This document shows, one piece after another, positions 34,563-42,691 of a stretch of DNA of 64,000 bases. The notes under the pieces were generated by a model. It searched no databases, was not told the origin of the DNA, and saw nothing but the letters and a program-made list of their open reading frames with translations. The stretch lies in contig SFJM01000006.1 in assembly GCA_004555915.1 (NCBI GenBank), forward strand, positions 25,135-89,134. The letters run 5' to 3'. Source of the DNA: Clostridiales bacterium (lineage in GTDB: Bacteria > Bacillota > Clostridia > Oscillospirales > Butyricicoccaceae). Each line of letters opens with the position of its first letter. Position 1 is the first letter of the stretch. The position numbers and the translations under genes were made by a program.

Positions 34563-35101
34563 CAGTAATTTTCCTTCCGTACTTCAAAGAATGCCTGTGG
34601 GTGGTTGCATACCGGACATACCTCCGGCGCCTTGGTGCCTACGACGATATGGCCGCAGTTCCGGCACTCCCATACCTGTACGCCGCTCTTTTCAAATACC
34701 TGCTTGGTTTCCACATTGTTCAGCAGGGCACGGTACCGTTCCTCATGCGACTTTTCAATCGCTGCCACGCCGCGGAACTGGGCTGCCAGCTCGGTAAAGC
34801 CTTCCTCCTCCGCTTCACGTGCCATACGGTCATACATATCGGTCCATTCTGCATTTTCGCCTTCTGCGGCATGCAGCAGGTTTTCTGCGGTATCGCCCAG
34901 CTCGCCCAGTGCCTTGAACCACAGCTTGGCATGCTCCTTCTCATTTTCCGCTGTCTTTAAAAACAGCTCTGCAATCTGCTCATAGCCTGCCTTCTTTGCC
35001 ACGGAAGCAAAATAGGTATACTTGTTTCTTGCCTGGGATTCGCCTGCAAATGCTTCCCACAGATTCTTTTCGGTCTTTGTACCTGCATACTTGTTTGCCA
35101 T
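34562..35101 (-). CDS. rbr: Rubrerythrin
   Basis: 179 residues, normal size. The ferritin-like four-helix diiron domain carries its Glu and ExxH ligands (ESQARNKYTYFASVA, ENEKEHAKLWF, EKSHEERY), followed by a C-terminal rubredoxin domain (CRNCGH...CPVCNHP). It reduces hydrogen peroxide in anaerobes. A fully consensus promoter overlapped by a PerR-like box stands upstream. The gene is first of a two-gene unit with the rubredoxin-glutamate synthase fusion. Confidence 0.96.
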   Translation of the reverse strand: MANKYAGTKTEKNLWEAFAGESQARNKYTYFASVAKKAGYEQIAELFLKTAENEKEHAKLWFKALGELGDTAENLLHAAEGENAEWTDMYDRMAREAEEEGFTELAAQFRGVAAIEKSHEERYRALLNNVETKQVFEKSGVQVWECRNCGHIVVGTKAPEVCPVCNHPQAFFEVRKENY

Positions 35102-35192
35102 TACGATTTCCTCCTATGCTTTTCCTGTTTCCCGGCGGAGCATGCCTGTGCTGCCCACGCTGCGGGCTCTCTTCTCTCTATCTATAAATTGG

Positions 35193-35229
35193 TAATTATT
35201 ATTATATTCCTATATATTTCCGTTGTCAA
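35193..35229 (-). promoter_or_regulatory. Rubrerythrin promoter with PerR-box-like site
   Basis: Minus strand TTGACA (35224-35229), 17 bp, TATAAT (35201-35206): a perfect sigma-A promoter. ATATAATAATAATTA at 35207-35193 matches the PerR consensus TTATAATNATTATAA at 11 of 14 fixed positions and covers the -10, fitting peroxide-relieved repression. Confidence 0.6.
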
Positions 35230-35248
35230 ATAAAACATTTTATCCAAA

Positions 35249-35283
35249 TAAAAAAGAGCGCATATACCGCTGTACATGCGCTC
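35249..35283 (-). terminator. Terminator of the 3-hydroxybutyryl-CoA dehydrogenase gene
   Basis: GAGCGCAT (35256-35263) with complement ATGCGCTC (35276-35283) and a T-run on the minus strand. Confidence 0.85.
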
Positions 35284-35304
35284 CTTGTTATGTGCTGTTG
35301 CAAT

Positions 35305-36186
35305 TTAGCCGATGGTTGCCAGAGCAGAGCCCGGGATAATGCGTCCCAGCTCGTCATACTCATAGAAGCCCTTGCCGGTCTTCTGGCCCAGATGCTTTGC
35401 ACGTACCATCTTCTTCAGCAGGCGTGCCGGACGATACTTGGCATCAAAGGTCTCATGATACATAACTTCCATGATAGCCAGACATACATCCAGACCAACC
35501 AGATCGCCCAGAGCCAGCGGGCCCATCGGATGGTTTGCACCCAGCTTCATAGCAATATCAATGCCTTCTACGGAAGCCAGGCCTTCCTCAAAGATGCCGA
35601 TTGCTTCGTTAATCATCGGGATCAGCAGACGGTTTACAACGAAGCCCGGTCCTTCGATAACTTCTACCGGAACCTTGTCAATATCAGTGGCAATGTCCTT
35701 GACGCGCTCTACCATTTCATCGGTGGTGGTCATGCCCGGAATAACCTCAACCAGCTTCATGACAGCTGCCGGGTTAAAGAAATGCATGCCGATGATCGGG
35801 CGGGTCAGCTGGCCACTGATTTCCGTAATGGACAGGGAGGATGTGTTGGAAGCTACCAGCGCATCCGGACGGCAGATGTCCTCAATCTGCTTCAGCAGTG
35901 TCATCTTTGCCTGCAGGTTCTCGATGGCAGACTCGATAATCAGGTCTGCATCGCGGCAGCCATTGATATCCGTAATGGTAACCTTGCTGTCGATTTCGTC
36001 AAAACGCTCCTGTGTAATTCTGCCCTTTGCCACCATGCGCTTCAGCGGCTTCTGGAACAGGGCACGCTTCTGCTCAAAGCCCTTGCCGGAAACCACGCAG
36101 AGATTTACCTCATAGCCCTCTGCCTGTGCGAATGCCTGTGTAATGCCAAGGCCCATAATGCCCGAGCCAACTACTGCTACTTTCAT
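35305..36186 (-). CDS. hbd: 3-hydroxybutyryl-CoA dehydrogenase
   Basis: 293 residues. N-terminal NAD site VVGSGIMGLGITQAFAQ (standard GxGxMG type), catalytic His/Glu region GMHFFNPAAVMKLVEVIPG, and the C-terminal dimer domain with GPLALGDLVGLD and GKGFYEYD. It reduces acetoacetyl-CoA to 3-hydroxybutyryl-CoA on the butyrate pathway. The gene stands alone here, away from crt, bcd, etf and thl. A Rex-like operator covers its transcription start, which fits control by NADH/NAD ratio. Confidence 0.94.
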   Translation of the reverse strand: MKVAVVGSGIMGLGITQAFAQAEGYEVNLCVVSGKGFEQKRALFQKPLKRMVAKGRITQERFDEIDSKVTITDINGCRDADLIIESAIENLQAKMTLLKQIEDICRPDALVASNTSSLSITEISGQLTRPIIGMHFFNPAAVMKLVEVIPGMTTTDEMVERVKDIATDIDKVPVEVIEGPGFVVNRLLIPMINEAIGIFEEGLASVEGIDIAMKLGANHPMGPLALGDLVGLDVCLAIMEVMYHETFDAKYRPARLLKKMVRAKHLGQKTGKGFYEYDELGRIIPGSALATIG

Positions 36187-36271
36187 ACCATAACCTCATT
36201 TCTTCCTTTCATCCCATGGGATGATGCATTGTGTTGTTTCAACGTTTATCCTATTCAGCTTTTATGTCCGT

Positions 36272-36328
36272 GTGTTATTTTTTTAACAATCACATTGTGA
36301 CTATACCATGTTTTCCCTGTTTTTTCAA
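36272..36328 (-). promoter_or_regulatory. hbd promoter with Rex-like operator
   Basis: Minus strand TTGAAA (36323-36328), 17 bp, TATAGT (36300-36305). Just downstream, at 36272-36289, is an 18-mer matching the Rex consensus TTGTTAA-N4-TTAACAA at 12 of 14 fixed positions, with one half-site perfect. A repressor there would block initiation. Confidence 0.65.
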
Positions 36329-36385
36329 ATGCACTAAATCGTTTTTCTGTTGAATTTTTCCTTCAATGCGACTAGAATACTCTAT

Positions 36386-36428
36386 AAAAAGAACCAGAAA
36401 TTCACCATTTCTGATGTATCTCTGGTTC
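36386..36428 (-). terminator. Terminator downstream of thiI
   Basis: GAACCAGA (36391-36398) with TCTGGTTC (36421-36428) and a T-run on the minus strand, about 150 bp after the thiI stop. Nothing else is seen in the 394-bp gap between hbd and thiI besides the hbd promoter. Confidence 0.7.
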
Positions 36429-36580
36429 CTCATTCGTTATTCTGCATAAAATCCATCCGTTATTTCCCGTTATTTTATACAATATTTAAGAATTTCCTTC
36501 ATCCTGCCAAAATTTTTGGTGATTTTCCTGCATTCTGTCCCAACGCAGCATACCACATGGCTTTTTTTCTCCCTGTTTTG

Positions 36581-37744
36581 TTACAGGACAACGCACTCCA
36601 CGCCTTCCAGCGCCTTTGCCACCAGTGCTTCCACATCCAGCGCCCGCTCGGCTTCCTCGACCTTGAATTTCTTCGGACGGGTCAGCGGATGCTTCGGCGT
36701 GAATACCGTGCAGCAGTCCTCATATGGCAGAATGGACGTATCAAAGGTGTCAATCTTACGGGAAATCTGAACGATTTCCTCCTTATCCATACCAATAACC
36801 GGACGGAATACCGGCAGAGAGCAGACAGCACCTGTTACATTCATGGCTTCCATGGTCTGGGATGCCACCTGTCCCAGACTTTCACCGGTAATCAGTGCAC
36901 CGGCATCGTGCTCCCGTGCCACCTCTTCTGCCAGACGCATCATAAACCGGCGCATAATCAGGGTGAACATATCCTCCGGGCAGTTGTCGCGGATGGCTTC
37001 CTGAATTTCCGTAAACGGTACCACATAGACCTCCATGCGACCCGCATAATGGGTCAGCTGTTCTGCCAGTGCCATGACCTTTTCCTTTGCACGCTCAGAG
37101 GTATAGGGGTAGCTGAAGAAATGCACCGCGCACAGCTCCAGACCGCGTTTTGCCATCATGTAGCCAGCTACCGGGGAATCAATGCCGCCGGACAGCAGCA
37201 GAGCTGCCTTGCCATTGGTACCCACCGGCATACCGCCCGGGCCCGGAATCTTGCCTGCATGCACATAAGCTGCCTTGTCACGCACTTCAATATTGACCCG
37301 CAGGTCCGGATTGTGCATATCCGGAATCAGGTTTTCATATTTGTCATCCAGATCCCCGCCAATCTGCTGGCAGATCTGAATGGAATTCAGCGGGAATTTT
37401 TTATCCGAACGCTTCGCTTCCACCTTAAACCGTTCCGCGCTCTCCAGCTCATCCGCCAGATAGGTGTTGACAGTCTCCCAGATGGCATCCATACTCTTTT
37501 CGCACACGGCGGCACGGCAGATGGCAGCAACGCCGAATACATTGAGCACGGCCTCCAGTACCTCATCCATATCCACGCCGTCCGCCGGTTCAATGTAAAT
37601 CGTGGACTGCATGATATATACCTTGCACTTGCCTACCTTTTCCACACGGCGGCGCAGGTTGGCAATCAGACGGCTTTCAAACCGGCGGCGGTTCAGACCC
37701 TTGAGCACGACCTCGCCCAGCTTCAACAGCAAAACTTCTTTCAT
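36581..37744 (-). CDS. thiI: tRNA 4-thiouridine synthase ThiI
   Basis: 387 residues from the ATG at 37744, eight bases after GAGG; the frame extending upstream is not supported. N-terminal ferredoxin-like and THUMP domains (KLGEVVLKGLNRRRFE) precede the PP-loop ATPase (LLLSGGIDSPVAGYMMAKRG). There is no C-terminal rhodanese domain, as is usual in Firmicutes, where a dedicated cysteine desulfurase supplies sulfur. A cysteine desulfurase gene lies about 1.1 kb upstream on the same strand and could be its partner (NifZ-type). It makes s4U8 in tRNA. Confidence 0.95.
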   Translation of the reverse strand: MKEVLLLKLGEVVLKGLNRRRFESRLIANLRRRVEKVGKCKVYIMQSTIYIEPADGVDMDEVLEAVLNVFGVAAICRAAVCEKSMDAIWETVNTYLADELESAERFKVEAKRSDKKFPLNSIQICQQIGGDLDDKYENLIPDMHNPDLRVNIEVRDKAAYVHAGKIPGPGGMPVGTNGKAALLLSGGIDSPVAGYMMAKRGLELCAVHFFSYPYTSERAKEKVMALAEQLTHYAGRMEVYVVPFTEIQEAIRDNCPEDMFTLIMRRFMMRLAEEVAREHDAGALITGESLGQVASQTMEAMNVTGAVCSLPVFRPVIGMDKEEIVQISRKIDTFDTSILPYEDCCTVFTPKHPLTRPKKFKVEEAERALDVEALVAKALEGVECVVL

Positions 37745-37859
37745 ATACAAAACCTCATTCAAGTGTAAATATTTCGACAATTCATCTGCTATCTTAGCAC
37801 AGCACGTACAGGTTTGCAAGAATACGCATTAATTTATTATGTCTCAATATATTTTCCTT

Positions 37860-38567
37860 TCAAGATGTTGTAATCGAAACATATGGTATCGTATAATGCT
37901 CTGTCATATGCAATTCCAACGGAAACGGTACATCAAAAGTTTCATCCTCCAACAATGTTCTTGTCGGTACTATCTGGTATCCTGAAATGATCAATGTATC
38001 CTCATCGCTTTTTTCAACCTGATACCAACCTGTACGCTGATAAAAACGCAAAAATGCACCCATATCTTTTGAACTCACTTCATACTCTATGCCAGCATAT
38101 ATCTCAGGCTGTACCTCTGTTGTCATTCGCTTGTCAGAAAAAAGATACAACGGAAGCTGTATCACTGGGTCAGCAATATTTTGTTCGGTATCCATCTGTG
38201 CTGTATCAGAAACCAATTTAACCGACATATTGGTCGCTATATGTTCATACTGCGAAAACGGGAAATAAAATGCATCACATCGATTTTCTTTGGAATTGGC
38301 AAATAAAACATAACCATCTCTCATCACCTGCACTTCTCCATACGGTTCTGCTTGCCTGCGAAATTCTGTCTCTTTCCACGGCCGATCAAGGACATATGTC
38401 ATCGCATCTGTCCATGGAGCAGGATACTGACGATTTTGAACGGACAATTCTACAGGCAGCCCGCTAAACAATCCAACAACGCCAATCGAACCACTGCGTT
38501 GTAATCCACCACAACCGCACAGCAGCGCAATCATACATGCAAGCATCATTCCTGTCCAGCGCTTCAT
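37860..38567 (-). CDS. Putative lipoprotein of unknown function
   Basis: 235 residues. N-terminal MKRWTGMMLACMIALLCGC has a basic start, hydrophobic core and a lipobox-like LCGC, so lipidation at Cys19 is likely. The mature part shows no known motif; it is rich in aromatic and acidic residues, suggesting a folded extracytoplasmic domain. Base composition is visibly more AT-rich than its neighbours, hinting at transfer. GGGGGGAGTACA precedes the ATG, and the leader has four G-runs. It separates thiI from the cysteine desulfurase gene. Confidence 0.7.
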   Translation of the reverse strand: MKRWTGMMLACMIALLCGCGGLQRSGSIGVVGLFSGLPVELSVQNRQYPAPWTDAMTYVLDRPWKETEFRRQAEPYGEVQVMRDGYVLFANSKENRCDAFYFPFSQYEHIATNMSVKLVSDTAQMDTEQNIADPVIQLPLYLFSDKRMTTEVQPEIYAGIEYEVSSKDMGAFLRFYQRTGWYQVEKSDEDTLIISGYQIVPTRTLLEDETFDVPFPLELHMTEHYTIPYVSITTS

Positions 38568-38573
38568 TGTACT

Positions 38574-38631
38574 CCCCCCATCCCCAATATCATCCCTTGT
38601 TCCCCAATTCTTTTACTCCTTTAGTATACCA
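38574..38631 (-). promoter_or_regulatory. Extended -10 promoter and G-rich leader of the lipoprotein gene
   Basis: Minus strand TGG-TATACT (38631-38623) is an extended -10. The leader then carries GGGG, GGG, GGGG and GGGGGG with loops of 5, 8 and 2 bases (38605-38574), overlapping the Shine-Dalgarno sequence. This could form an RNA G-quadruplex. Confidence 0.4.
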
Positions 38632-38767
38632 CACCTGCGAAAATGTTACTATGTGTAATGGTGTACAATTTTTACCAAAAGCTTTTTTCATGCATTTTGA
38701 AGAAATCTGTCCAAACTCGTCCTTCTCCGGACATAACAAAAAAAGAGGGATTCCGGTAATCCAATAC

Positions 38768-38808
38768 AAAAAAGCGTGTACCCATCCTGTCCGGCAGATA
38801 CACGCTTT
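38768..38808 (-). terminator. Terminator of the cysteine desulfurase gene
   Basis: Perfect 10-bp stem AAAGCGTGTA/TACACGCTTT followed by T-run on the minus strand. Confidence 0.88.
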
Positions 38809-38818
38809 CCAATTCCCT

Positions 38819-39946
38819 TTATTCCCTTCTCAGCCGCTTCGTGCCTTCCTCCAGCGCATCCAGCAGGACTTCCACATCCTCCGGTGTATTGGACGGCGCA
38901 AAGCTGATGCGCAGGGCACTGTCAATGCGTTCATGTCCCAGCTGCATCGCTGCCAGCACATGGCTTGCCTTGCCCTTGGCACAGGCGGAGCCGGAGGATA
39001 CATAGACCTCATGCATTTCCAGCACCCGCAGCAGCACCTCGCTCTTGCAGCCGGGGAAGGAAACATTCACCACATGAGGCATGTCATGCTTTCCGTTGTA
39101 TACCGCCCAGGGGAACCGCTGTGCAATGCCTGCCTCCAGCTGTGCGCACAATGCTTCCACCTTGGCATAATTGTCCTCCAGCTGTTCCTGACGAATACGG
39201 CAGGCCTCACCAAAGGCGGCAATGTTCGGAGTGGCTTCGGTACCCGGGCGCATGCCGCGTTCCTGTCCGCCGCCCACCATCAGCGGTGCAATACGGACGC
39301 CTTTGCGGATATATAACGCGCCGATGCCCTTGGGCGCGCCGATTTTATGCCCGCTGACGCTGATAAAATCCGCGTTCCACAGCTTCGGCTTGATGGGAAT
39401 GCGCGCCAGTCCCTGTACGGCATCAATATGAAACAATGCCTGCGGGGCTTTTTTCTTCAAAATTTTTCCGAATTCCTTCACCGGCAGAATGGTGCCCACC
39501 TCATTGTTTGCCAGCATGCAGGTCAGCAGCACGGTGTCCGGGCGGATGGCATCCCGCAGGTCAGATACCGCAATATGCCCGTCCGCGTCAGGCTGTAAAT
39601 AAGTTACCTCAAAGCCCTCCTGCTCCAGTTGTCTGACGGTATTCAATGTGGCGGAATGCTCGATTGCCGTGGTAATGATATGTTTGCCTCTGCCTTTTCT
39701 GCGGCATGCGCCATAAATTGCGGTGGCTGTGGCTTCCGTACCGCAGGAGGTAAAGGTCACCTCAGACGGTGCAGCGGACAGGATGGCTGCCACCTGCTTC
39801 CGGGCCGTTTCCAGCATGCCGGAGGCTTCAATGCCCATCCTGTGTACGCTCGACGGATTGCCGAACTGCTCGGTCATCACCCGGCAGGCAATGGCAGCAG
39901 CCTCCGGCAGTACGGCAGTGGTTGCCGCATGATCCAGATAATGCAT
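38819..39946 (-). CDS. Cysteine desulfurase (NifS/IscS family)
   Basis: 375 residues from the ATG at 39946, which gives the usual start MHYLDHAATT; an ATG at 39970 is an alternative. PLP lysine is in SGHKIGAPKG, and the catalytic cysteine is in SSGSACAKGK. It converts cysteine to alanine and a protein persulfide for Fe-S clusters or tRNA thiolation. With thiI downstream on the same strand it may be the NifZ-like sulfur donor for s4U. S20 lies upstream, separated by a terminator. Confidence 0.92.
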   Translation of the reverse strand: MHYLDHAATTAVLPEAAAIACRVMTEQFGNPSSVHRMGIEASGMLETARKQVAAILSAAPSEVTFTSCGTEATATAIYGACRRKGRGKHIITTAIEHSATLNTVRQLEQEGFEVTYLQPDADGHIAVSDLRDAIRPDTVLLTCMLANNEVGTILPVKEFGKILKKKAPQALFHIDAVQGLARIPIKPKLWNADFISVSGHKIGAPKGIGALYIRKGVRIAPLMVGGGQERGMRPGTEATPNIAAFGEACRIRQEQLEDNYAKVEALCAQLEAGIAQRFPWAVYNGKHDMPHVVNVSFPGCKSEVLLRVLEMHEVYVSSGSACAKGKASHVLAAMQLGHERIDSALRISFAPSNTPEDVEVLLDALEEGTKRLRRE

Positions 39947-40012
39947 TCGTTTCTTATGCTCCTTCTTCATGTTCTGACTTCCCGCTTCGCGGTCAGAGAA
40001 ATGGACTACAAA

Positions 40013-40038
40013 AAAACGCACCCACATGGATGCGTTTT
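40013..40038 (-). terminator. Terminator of rpsT
   Basis: AACGCA/TGCGTT stem with a long T-run on the minus strand, 31 bp after the rpsT stop. Confidence 0.8.
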
Positions 40039-40068
40039 CATCTTCAAATGGATTGAAGCAAGGAACCC

Positions 40069-40332
40069 TTACTTGGAAGCGTTCAGCTTGAGGGTCAGTG
40101 CGCTCTTCTTGTTAGCAGCCTTGTTCTTATGAATCAGCTTGCTTGCTGCTGCCTTGTCGAGAGCCTTAACAGCGGTCTTATATGCAGACTCTGCAGCGGT
40201 CTTATCCTCAGATGCAACTGCAGCGTCAAACTTCTTCAGAATGGTCTTCAGCTGGCTACGAGCAGCCTGGTTGCGTGCGTCCTTTACCTTGGTTACCAGA
40301 ACACGCTTCTTGGCAGACTTAATATTCGGCAT
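40069..40332 (-). CDS. rpsT: 30S ribosomal protein S20
   Basis: 87 residues from the ATG at 40332, with AAGGAGGTGG upstream. Starts MPNIKSAKKRV, is rich in Lys and Ala and ends in the conserved KLIHKNKAANKKS region. It binds 16S rRNA early in 30S assembly. It is divergent from gpr, the classic Firmicutes neighbourhood rpsT-gpr-spoIIP. Promoter at 40377-40405 (minus TTGATT, 17 bp, TAATAT). Confidence 0.97.
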   Translation of the reverse strand: MPNIKSAKKRVLVTKVKDARNQAARSQLKTILKKFDAAVASEDKTAAESAYKTAVKALDKAAASKLIHKNKAANKKSALTLKLNASK

Positions 40333-40376
40333 TTGTGTCCACCTCCTTACTCCATCAAGTGTCATCAGTATTTAAA

Positions 40377-40405
40377 ATATTAACATGCCATGCCATAAAA
40401 ATCAA
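40377..40405 (-). promoter_or_regulatory. rpsT promoter
   Basis: Minus strand TTGATT (40400-40405), 17-bp spacer, TAATAT (40377-40382). Confidence 0.6.
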
Positions 40406-40519
40406 GTATAATTTTATTTTTTCGTCTGTTTTTTTCAAAGTATGGTCTGACGACCGACAGATTCGCCAAATATCCTGTGGTTTTGCCCGCCTGTTCCGGT
40501 CATTTCCCGCACAAAGCAT

Positions 40520-40549
40520 ACATAATCCACCATTTCCATGCGCATACTG
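40520..40549 (+). promoter_or_regulatory. Possible forespore (sigma-G/F) promoter of gpr
   Basis: ACATA (40520-40524), 18-bp spacer and CATACTG (40543-40549), close to the sigma-G -10 CATNMTA at all but the last base. It lies 25 bp before the gpr start, where a forespore promoter is expected from Bacillus. Confidence 0.4.
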
Positions 40550-40573
40550 TAAGGACAGAGGAGGGGGAATTTC

Positions 40574-41443
40574 ATGGCAATTCGTACAGATTTAGCATTG
40601 GAATTACTGGAACAGCAGCCGGATGCGGAGGTCATGCAGCGGGAAATTCAGCTGGAAGGCTTTCCGCTGCAGCAGGTTACAATTACAAAGGAAAATACCC
40701 GGTTTGGCAAGCCGCCGGGCAAATACGATACCCTGTCTATCGACCCGCTGCTGCACCGGGAAACCGATGCCTTCCCACGGGCCTGTCATGCGGTGGCGCA
40801 GGCACTGGAACAGCTGGTTCCGCCGCTGCAGGACCCGCGTTCCACGGTACTGGTCATCGGCCTGGGCAACCGTGCCATTACGCCGGATGCCATCGGGCCC
40901 TTATGCTGCCAGAGCGTGCTGGCAACCCGTCATCTGGTAGAGCGTTCTCCGGCACAGTTCCGTGCCTTTCGTCCGGTGACGGTACTGGCTCCGGGTGTTC
41001 TGGGTATGACCGGTGTGGAAACCGGGGAAATTGTCCTGGGTGTGATTTCCCGTATCCAGCCCGGCCTGGTGATTGCCGTGGATGCACTGGCAGCCCGCAG
41101 GCTCAGCCGTCTGATGCGTACCATCCAGATGACCGATACCGGCATTGTTCCCGGCTCCGGTGTGGGCAACGCCCGCACTGCCCTCACGCAAAAAGAGCTG
41201 GGCGTACCGGTGCTTGCCATTGGTGTGCCTACCGTTGTGGATGGTGCCACACTGGCAGAAGATATTGCCGAGCAGACCGGTGCTTCCTGTGAGGCGCTGG
41301 ATGACCTGCACACGCCGGTACTGGTAACCACCCGGGATGTGGACCAGCAGGTGACCGATGCCGCCCGTGTCATTGGCTATGGCATCAACCTGTTTCTGCA
41401 TCCCTCACTGGATGTCACGGACATTGACCTGTTCCTGTCCTGA
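40574..41443 (+). CDS. gpr: Germination protease GPR
   Basis: 289 residues. Family landmarks are the propeptide (DLALELLEQQ), VLVIGLGNRAITPDAIGP, VLAPGVLGMTGVETGEI, VIAVDALAARRLSRLMRTIQ with the catalytic aspartates, and IPTVVDG-type GVPTVVDGATL. It degrades small acid-soluble spore proteins on germination and is made as a zymogen in the forespore. It is shorter than Bacillus GPR (about 370), mainly through loops. GGAGGGGG precedes the ATG. spoIIP follows after 74 bp. Confidence 0.95.
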   Translation: MAIRTDLALELLEQQPDAEVMQREIQLEGFPLQQVTITKENTRFGKPPGKYDTLSIDPLLHRETDAFPRACHAVAQALEQLVPPLQDPRSTVLVIGLGNRAITPDAIGPLCCQSVLATRHLVERSPAQFRAFRPVTVLAPGVLGMTGVETGEIVLGVISRIQPGLVIAVDALAARRLSRLMRTIQMTDTGIVPGSGVGNARTALTQKELGVPVLAIGVPTVVDGATLAEDIAEQTGASCEALDDLHTPVLVTTRDVDQQVTDAARVIGYGINLFLHPSLDVTDIDLFLS

Positions 41444-41476
41444 CCCGGCATATCTGTCCACCTTTCCGAATAGGAT

Positions 41477-41492
41477 TTTGTACCGGTACAAA
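41477..41492. promoter_or_regulatory. 16-bp perfect palindrome between gpr and spoIIP
   Basis: TTTGTACCGGTACAAA reads the same on both strands, with no loop, so it is more like a protein-binding site than a terminator. It lies 26 bp before the spoIIP start. Confidence 0.4.
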
Positions 41493-41517
41493 TTTTCTGA
41501 AAGGCGGGTGGGAACAC

Positions 41518-42675
41518 ATGGCGAAGGGGCGAAACAAACGGATTGGGCTGCCACTGTGGAGCATCCCCTGCCTGCTGATGGCAGGGGTCCTGCTTGCCGT
41601 TGACCGTTTTGGCGGCAGTGCGCAGCTGGATCAGCTGTTACAGTCCATTGCCGGGAATACCGGGTTTGTACAGGCTGCCCTGTCCGCAGAAATCGGTGCA
41701 TTGGGCTGGGAATCGGTCTCAGAACACCAGCCCAATCCGGTGGGGGTGGAAGAAGTTCTTTCTGCCCAGGCATTGCCGGAACAGATGACAGATGCAGATA
41801 CCAGCTGTGATACCGATGCCACCGGTACACTGGTTTCCGAAAGCCTGTTTGCCCTGCCGGACAATGTACAGAAGGCAGTGGACACCTCCAACGCCCCCAC
41901 AAAAACCGCCTCCGGTGCTGCCATCAAACAGCTGACCATTACCGGTAAAAGTGGCGATTATCCCGGACAGGATGGAATTTACGTGTCCAATATGTCCGGG
42001 CTGTCCTATGACCTTGCCGGCATGCTGGCAGATCCATTGAAAATTACGAAAAATGCGTCTGCCAGTGAACCGACGGTAATGATCCTTCATACCCATGCCA
42101 GTGAAGCCTATGTAGACCAGCAGGGCGGCCGTTCCGAAGACCCGGCGCATAATGTGGTCTATATTGGTGATGTCCTCACAGAAGTTTTGCAGCAGCAGGG
42201 AATTGGTGTGGTACACTGCCGGGAAATCATTGATGCACCCAGTTATAATCAGTCCTATAATCGGGCGATGGATATCATCGAGGCACAGCTGGAGAAAACC
42301 GCTTCCATCAAGGTTATCATTGACCTGCATCGGGATTCCATGATTACTTCCTCCGGTATGGAATATAAAGTTGTATCGGAAATTGACGGCCAGACCTGCG
42401 CCCAGCTGATGTTTGTCATGGGCACCAATGCCGGCGGTCTGACCCATCCGAACTGGAAAAGCAATCTGAATTTTGCTGTCAACCTGCAGAAAAGCATTCT
42501 GGCAGATTATCCCACACTCATGCGTCCCATCAACCTGCGCAAGCAGCGGTTTAATGAACAGGCAACCACTGGCAGTATGATTCTGGAATGTGGCACCAGC
42601 GCCAATACCATGGAGGAAGCAGAGGTTTCCATCCGTGCCTTTGGCAAAAAGCTTGCGGAATATCTGTCACAATAA
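41518..42675 (+). CDS. spoIIP: Stage II sporulation protein P (SpoIIP)
   Basis: 385 residues. One N-terminal membrane anchor (about 12-28), a variable linker, then the amidase/endopeptidase domain with zinc-binding ILHTHASEAY (near 187), a VIDLHRD-type IIDLHRDSM motif and the C-terminal ILECGTSANTMEEAE. With SpoIID and SpoIIM it degrades septal peptidoglycan during engulfment. Order gpr-spoIIP is conserved. AAAGGCGGGTGGG lies upstream. The germinant receptor gene follows after 16 bp. Confidence 0.95.
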   Translation: MAKGRNKRIGLPLWSIPCLLMAGVLLAVDRFGGSAQLDQLLQSIAGNTGFVQAALSAEIGALGWESVSEHQPNPVGVEEVLSAQALPEQMTDADTSCDTDATGTLVSESLFALPDNVQKAVDTSNAPTKTASGAAIKQLTITGKSGDYPGQDGIYVSNMSGLSYDLAGMLADPLKITKNASASEPTVMILHTHASEAYVDQQGGRSEDPAHNVVYIGDVLTEVLQQQGIGVVHCREIIDAPSYNQSYNRAMDIIEAQLEKTASIKVIIDLHRDSMITSSGMEYKVVSEIDGQTCAQLMFVMGTNAGGLTHPNWKSNLNFAVNLQKSILADYPTLMRPINLRKQRFNEQATTGSMILECGTSANTMEEAEVSIRAFGKKLAEYLSQ

Positions 42676-42691
42676 ACAAGGAGGTCTTACA

